In this document: one piece after another, positions 23,422 to 26,967 of the stretch
How positions within the stretch are numbered: the first letter of the stretch is position 1
Layout of the letters: every line of letters starts with the position of its first letter
Source: Actinomycetota bacterium
GTDB lineage: Bacteria; Actinomycetota; Actinomycetes; Nanopelagicales; Nanopelagicaceae
Assembly (NCBI GenBank): GCA_947371865.1
Contig: CANBRH010000012.1
Location: 1 to 26,967, forward strand
DNA length: 26,967 nt
Direction: 5' to 3'
The notes under the pieces: generated by a model
Databases searched by the model: none
What the model was told of the DNA's origin: nothing
The model's input: the letters and a program-made list of their open reading frames with translations, nothing else
Position numbers and translations under genes: made by a program

Positions 23422-24459
23422 TTATGCGAGGAGATGTAACTTTCCCGCAATAATCGCAGTTTTTGCACTTTTCAGTTTTGCCGAAACGGTGGCGGAAAGG
23501 GACATCAGGGAGAGATCGATAGCGCCCTCAGCAATGGAATAAATGTGGCCGTACACCCCTCGTTTTTCATCGACAATATCCGAAAGAGTCTCCCCTGCAA
23601 AAGTTGTACCCACTAAATCGACCAACGCAACAGAAACCTTGTCAATCACAGTTCCTAAAAGGAGCCTTTTTGCGGCGCTCGATGACAAAACATATTGGTC
23701 CGGCAGATGGCCAATAATTTGGATCTTTTTGGTACTTCCGTTGATTTTGGTTATTGCAGTTATTACTTCAGCAGAAGTGCTCCACGTGGAATAAATAACG
23801 TCAACCTTGCTTGCGCTGAGCGCTGCAACATCTTTGGCTGGGGAATCAAATGGGCTACGTGTAAAGACTCGCGTTGCTGGTTTGCCAAAAGTAGCGCCCG
23901 ATTTGAAATTCTTGAAAAGTGAAAGTGAGGCCGGGTCATTTCCATTGGTCAGAATGCCAATCTTGCCGGTTTTCGATAACAGACTTGCAGCAACACCGGC
24001 TAAGAACGCACCTTCGTTGTCATTAAATGTCACGGAAGAGACATTAATGATCGGCACAGTACGATTAAAAAAGATCGCAAATTGTGAATTTGGGTAGTTA
24101 GGGGCAACTTGTTCAAGGGCATTTGCAAAGGTAGGTCCTACGGCAACTATCAAGCCGTATCCGGCCTTGGCCAGAAATTGCAGACGGTTTTCTCGATCAA
24201 GTTCGGTTCCATCAGTAACAATTTCTCGGATATCTAGATTAGAGAGGGAGAACTTCTTCTTAACTGCGTCCACGCCCAATCCGGTCGCGTCATTAATTGA
24301 GCCATCTCCACGTCCGCCGTTGTCATAAATAACGGCAATTCTGGGCCGTGGAGCAGCCTGAGCCGGAGTAGCCAGCACTCCAAAGATCAAAGAGAAAGCC
24401 ACCACACCCGCAACAAGCAGAGGTGACTTATCCGCGCGCAATAAGTCCGAGCGCTTCAT
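23422..24459 (-). CDS. Second BMP-family substrate-binding protein, divergent paralogue
   Basis: The protein has 345 residues. It carries a signal peptide (GVVAFSLIFGVLATPAQA, cut before APRPRIAV) and a BMP-like body: RIAVIYDNGGRGDGSINDATGLG, GYGLIVAVGPTFANALEQVA, VTFNDNEGAFLAGVAASLLSKTGKIGIL, and a mid-region VDVIYSTWSTSAEVITAI. The acidic/aromatic pocket residues of the neighbouring BMP protein (DDKSFN, GGLN) are replaced here by DGSIND and LTNGND, so its ligand may differ. Like its neighbour it lacks a lipobox cysteine. ATG 24459 overlaps the trpS end by 32 nt and has no ribosome site; TTG 24441 is an alternative. It reads in the same direction as bmpA and could be co-transcribed with trpS. 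It has no importer genes of its own nearby, so it may share NupOPQ or act as a sensor. Confidence 0.75.
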   Translation of the reverse strand: MKRSDLLRADKSPLLVAGVVAFSLIFGVLATPAQAAPRPRIAVIYDNGGRGDGSINDATGLGVDAVKKKFSLSNLDIREIVTDGTELDRENRLQFLAKAGYGLIVAVGPTFANALEQVAPNYPNSQFAIFFNRTVPIINVSSVTFNDNEGAFLAGVAASLLSKTGKIGILTNGNDPASLSLFKNFKSGATFGKPATRVFTRSPFDSPAKDVAALSASKVDVIYSTWSTSAEVITAITKINGSTKKIQIIGHLPDQYVLSSSAAKRLLLGTVIDKVSVALVDLVGTTFAGETLSDIVDEKRGVYGHIYSIAEGAIDLSLMSLSATVSAKLKSAKTAIIAGKLHLLA

Positions 24460-25438
24460 ATGTTGCAGCTATGGTTTTATCGGCTACAGCGGCGGCCTTA
24501 TCGGCACCTAATTTCAAGACCGAGTTGAGATACGTGGTATCGGCCAGGAGTTCTTGCACGGTGTCTCTTACCGGGCGGAAGTATTCGACGACAACTTCAG
24601 CGACTGCGCCTTTGAAGTCTCCGTAACCTTTACCTGAAAATTCATTTTCTAACTCGGAAATAGTTTTACCAGAGAGCGCGCTATGGATAGTGAGCAGATT
24701 AGAGATACCTGCCTTGTTCTTCTCATCGAAGATAACTTCACGACCGGTGTCAGTTACTGCAGATTTGATCTTCTTGGCGTTAACTTCTGGCGCGTCGAGA
24801 AGTTCAATGACTCCGGCAGGTGAAGAACTGGACTTACTCATTTTAGAAGTGGGATCTGCCAAATCGTAGATCTTGGCTCCTTCTTTCATGATGTAAGGCT
24901 CTGGAACAATAAAAGTCATTCCATATTTGCTATTAAAACGACCAGCTAAATCGCGAGTGAGTTCAACGTGCTGGCGCTGATCTTCGCCAACTGGAACATA
25001 ATCCGATTGATATAACAAAATGTCGGCTGCCATCAACATGGGATAAGTAAAGAGGCCCACAACAGTGCGGTCTGCACCATTCTTTGATGATTTATCTTTG
25101 AATTGGGTCATGCGGCTGGCTTCACCAAAACCAGTCATGCACTCCATAATCCAACCTAACTGATTATGAGCAGCAACATGGGATTGCACGAAGAGGGTGC
25201 AACGGTTGGGATCCAAACCAAGAGCGAGCAACTGGGCTATGGAAGTCAGGGTGCGCTTGCGCAATAACTTCGGATCAGAATCAACAGTCAAAGAGTGCAG
25301 ATCGACTACGCAATAAAAAGCGTCATTTTCATCCTGCATGGAGACCCAGTTCTTCACAGCGCCCAGGTAGTTTCCTAACTGAAAGGAATCGCCTGTCGGC
25401 TGGATTCCCGATAAAACGCGCTTTGGTGAATTAGTCAT
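24428..25438 (-). CDS. trpS: Tryptophanyl-tRNA synthetase
   Basis: This class I synthetase charges tRNA-Trp. The 336-residue protein has RVLSGIQPTGDSFQLGNYLGA at the N-terminus (the HIGH-equivalent), FYCVVDLHSLTV, VGEDQRQHVELTRDLAGRFN for the ATP and Trp sites, and the KMSKS loop (TSKMSKSSSSPAGVI, Lys-Met-Ser-Lys-Ser near residues 199-203). Length matches the bacterial family. ATG 25438 gives the usual MTNSPKRVLSG; ATG 25447 three codons upstream is also possible and neither has a good ribosome site. The start overlaps the stop of the CNNM-type gene by 8 nt, and its end overlaps the second BMP gene by 32 nt. Confidence 0.95.
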   Translation of the reverse strand: MTNSPKRVLSGIQPTGDSFQLGNYLGAVKNWVSMQDENDAFYCVVDLHSLTVDSDPKLLRKRTLTSIAQLLALGLDPNRCTLFVQSHVAAHNQLGWIMECMTGFGEASRMTQFKDKSSKNGADRTVVGLFTYPMLMAADILLYQSDYVPVGEDQRQHVELTRDLAGRFNSKYGMTFIVPEPYIMKEGAKIYDLADPTSKMSKSSSSPAGVIELLDAPEVNAKKIKSAVTDTGREVIFDEKNKAGISNLLTIHSALSGKTISELENEFSGKGYGDFKGAVAEVVVEYFRPVRDTVQELLADTTYLNSVLKLGADKAAAVADKTIAATYEALGLIARG

Positions 25439-26744
25439 GTGCCTCATCTTTCCATACGGCGGACTCGCTCTGAGAGATCAATATCTGCCCAGCTCTCTTC
25501 CCTTCCATCGTCAATATCGTCAACCTTAGGTTGCCAACGTTAATGACATCATGAATCACTGGGAGTCGACCCAGAAAGTGCATAACAAAGCCACCGACTG
25601 TTTCGTAGGGGCCTTCCGGAATAACCATGTTGGTCTCATCCCTCAGATCCTCGAGGGAAATCAGACCATCAACCTCAAAATCTCCCGTGCGAGCCTGAGG
25701 AGTTACTTCGTCATTATCGACATCGTATTCATCTTGAATATCTCCGATAAGGCGCTCGACCAAATCTTCCAATGTGATGATTCCATCCGTACCGCCGTAC
25801 TCATCCAAGACGATGGCGATGTGATGACGTTTGGCGCGCATTTCCGTGAGCGCCGGCAGAACCCCTTTGGTTCCTGGCAAAAAGAGCACGGGCCGGATGA
25901 GATCCATAATCGTTGCTTGAGGTGAGATTTTGCCAACTTGGCTGTTGAGCAAATCGCGAACATGCAAAAAGCCAATTACTTCATCGCTGCTTCCGCGCAC
26001 CACGGGATAGCGAGAGTGTGATTTCTCCACCGCGACTTGAATTGCTTCCGAGATAGTCAAACTTGCATCCAGGAAATCAACTTCTGTCCTAGGAACCATA
26101 ATTTCGTGGAGGGCTAGTTCGCTGGCATTGAAGACTTCCTCAACAATGTCACGCTCTTCATCCGAAAGTGCAGCGTGACCAGTGACGAGATCGACAAGTT
26201 CAGCCTCGGAAATTTCGCTGCGAGATTGTTTGCCATCCAAACCAAAGATTTTTACAACTGCGTCAGTAGATTTCGAGAGCAACCAAATAACGGGACGAAA
26301 TATGACCGCAAGTCGATCGATAGTAGGGGCTGCAGCTAACGCAATCTCCTCGGTGCGAGCCAGTGCCAATCGCTTTGGAACGAGCTCGCCGAAAATCAGG
26401 GAGACATAAGCAATAACGATGGTCAGCCCGACGAGTGAGAGCGTGGTGCTGAGATTTTCCGACAATCCCAGATCGACCAACCGAGGAATGACGTAATGAC
26501 CTAACCGCTCGGAACCAAGGGCTGCCGAGAGAAAGCCACAGAAAGTCACCCCTACCTGGGCAGCGGCAAGGAAGCGGTTGGGATTTTGGGCCAGCAGGGC
26601 TACGCGAGCGCCCCGAGCGCCCTTCCCTTCTAACTGTCGTACCTGGGAGTCGCGTAGGGAGATCAAGGCAATCTCAGCGGCCACAAAGAGGCCGGCCAAG
26701 GCAATAAAACCCAAGACCAAGGCGATATCGCGGAACAAACCCAT
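25431..26744 (-). CDS. CNNM/CorC-type membrane protein (DUF21, CBS pair, CorC_HlyC)
   Basis: A 437-residue membrane protein of the CNNM family, often annotated as hemolysin. Residues 1 to about 190 form the DUF21 domain with an N-terminal out-facing helix (ALVLGFIALAGLFVAAEIALISL) and further membrane segments (FLAAAQVGVTFCGFLSAALG; LSLVGLTIVIAYVSLIFGELVPKR). Two CBS motifs follow (MVPRTEVDFLDASLTISEAI and TIMDLIRPVLFLPGTKGVL, with FLHVRDLLN and IVLDEYGGTDGIITLEDLVERLIGDI), then a C-terminal CorC_HlyC domain. Related proteins act in magnesium or cobalt efflux, with CBS domains sensing Mg-ATP, so a magnesium-transport role is likely but unproven. The ATG is 7 nt after a -10 box. trpS starts within its end. 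Confidence 0.9.
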   Translation of the reverse strand: MGLFRDIALVLGFIALAGLFVAAEIALISLRDSQVRQLEGKGARGARVALLAQNPNRFLAAAQVGVTFCGFLSAALGSERLGHYVIPRLVDLGLSENLSTTLSLVGLTIVIAYVSLIFGELVPKRLALARTEEIALAAAPTIDRLAVIFRPVIWLLSKSTDAVVKIFGLDGKQSRSEISEAELVDLVTGHAALSDEERDIVEEVFNASELALHEIMVPRTEVDFLDASLTISEAIQVAVEKSHSRYPVVRGSSDEVIGFLHVRDLLNSQVGKISPQATIMDLIRPVLFLPGTKGVLPALTEMRAKRHHIAIVLDEYGGTDGIITLEDLVERLIGDIQDEYDVDNDEVTPQARTGDFEVDGLISLEDLRDETNMVIPEGPYETVGGFVMHFLGRLPVIHDVINVGNLRLTILTMEGKRAGQILISQSESAVWKDEAHD

Positions 26745-26751
26745 GGGATTA

Positions 26752-26757
26752 AGGGTA
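26752..26757 (-). promoter_or_regulatory. -10 box TACCCT, leaderless start for CNNM gene
   Basis: TACCCT on the minus strand is followed by 7 nt and the ATG at 26744, with no ribosome site. It would serve the CNNM-trpS(-BMP) transcript. Confidence 0.45.
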
Positions 26758-26798
26758 ACGAAATAAGCGTGGGGGTATCGCCAGCGACCTTTCTCCTC

Positions 26799-26804
26799 TA
26801 ATCT
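26799..26804 (+). promoter_or_regulatory. Candidate -10 box TAATCT for 26888 ABC ATPase gene
   Basis: TAATCT on the plus strand would give a leader of about 77 nt. In contrast to the other promoters here, the leader carries a ribosome site. No -35 match is evident. Confidence 0.35.
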
Positions 26805-26850
26805 AAGCCCACGCTCACACGAGCAGTTTTACCTTCATCCAACGGACCGT

Positions 26851-26868
26851 CGGGCACGTACCTGCCCG
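26851..26868 (+). other. Hairpin just before ribosome site of ABC ATPase gene
   Basis: CGGGCA and TGCCCG form a perfect 6-bp stem around a 6-nt loop, ending 3 nt before the AAGGAG ribosome site. No T run follows, so it is not a terminator; a role in mRNA stability or translation of the ATPase is possible but unproven. Confidence 0.4.
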
Positions 26869-26871
26869 GAG

Positions 26872-26877
26872 AAGGAG
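26872..26877 (+). promoter_or_regulatory. Ribosome site AAGGAG of ABC ATPase gene
   Basis: AAGGAG lies 10 nt before ATG 26888, at the long end of normal spacing, and fixes that start. Confidence 0.6.
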
Positions 26878-26887
26878 TCATTTCAAC

Positions 26888-26967
26888 ATGGCCTCAGTCG
26901 TATTCGACAAAGCATCTCGAATCTATCCCGGCACAACTAAGCCGGCAGTAGATAAATTAGATCTCAC
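26888..26967 (+). CDS. ABC transporter ATPase, MalK/UgpC-like (partial, N-terminus)
   Basis: Only the first 26 codons are in the window: MASVVFDKASRIYPG followed by TTKPAVDKLDL. The pattern V-x-F-D-x-A-(S/T)-R-x-Y-P-G, then AVD-x-L-D-L, is typical of the sugar-importer ATPases (MalK, UgpC, MsmK) that are shared by several carbohydrate ABC systems. The Walker A motif would lie beyond the edge. It is divergent from the CNNM gene, with its own -10 candidate, hairpin and ribosome site. Family call rests on this short stretch only. Confidence 0.75.
   Translation, partial: MASVVFDKASRIYPGTTKPAVDKLDL

Overview
The window is gene-dense, with a GC content near one half by eye, and looks like a streamlined actinobacterium. 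Pointers to this group are the actinobacterial acyl-CoA carboxylase (a biotin carboxylase fused to BCCP, a separate carboxyltransferase and a tiny epsilon subunit with maf between them), a trimeric-type purine nucleoside phosphorylase beside a PmmB-like mutase and deoC, start codons sitting 6-7 nt after -10 boxes (leaderless mRNAs), and a monofunctional BirA. A freshwater or marine planktonic actinobacterium of the Nanopelagicales type would fit, but that placement is inference. No RNA gene, insertion sequence, CRISPR array or phage remnant is visible. There is no gene-free stretch over 300 nt; the longest gaps are 186 nt (23236-23421), 143 nt (26745-26887) and 119 nt (22049-22167).

Left part (1-5031): a minus-strand pair encodes an ExoA-like membrane glycosyltransferase and an exported SpoIID/LytB-domain protein (partial). 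It diverges from a UDP-glucose dehydrogenase gene, which together suggest envelope polysaccharide work. Converging on the dehydrogenase is a minus-strand birA-purK-purE group (biotin ligase and two purine biosynthesis steps).

Acyl-CoA carboxylase operon (5063-9139, plus): accD, a 55-residue accE, maf and accA3-type alpha subunit are all joined by 1-4 nt overlaps. birA, which would biotinylate the alpha subunit, is divergent from accD across a roughly 30-nt region carrying overlapping promoters.

Nucleoside salvage and catabolism island (9624-24459): a plus-strand operon, punA - phosphopentomutase candidate - deoC - aldehyde dehydrogenase - truncated aldehyde dehydrogenase-like protein, meets head-on a minus-strand operon nupO-nupP-nupQ-cdd-deoA-add. 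Upstream of nupO, separated by a strong rho-independent terminator, is the BMP-family nucleoside-binding protein gene, and further upstream a second divergent BMP paralogue. Read as a pathway: nucleosides are captured (BMP), imported (NupOPQ), deaminated (Add, Cdd), phosphorolysed (PunA, DeoA), the pentose-1-phosphate is isomerised (mutase), deoxyribose-5-phosphate is cleaved (DeoC), and acetaldehyde is oxidised (the two-part aldehyde dehydrogenase). The set looks complete from uptake to central metabolism.

Right end (24428-26967): a CNNM/CorC-type membrane protein gene overlaps trpS, which in turn overlaps the second BMP gene. Divergent from these, at the edge, starts an ABC transporter ATPase of the MalK/UgpC type. 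The most noteworthy observations are the likely split ALDH16-type enzyme, the Ile at the acyl-CoA specificity position of AccD, the two BMP proteins without lipobox cysteines, the terminator between binding protein and importer, and the recurring leaderless promoter pattern.
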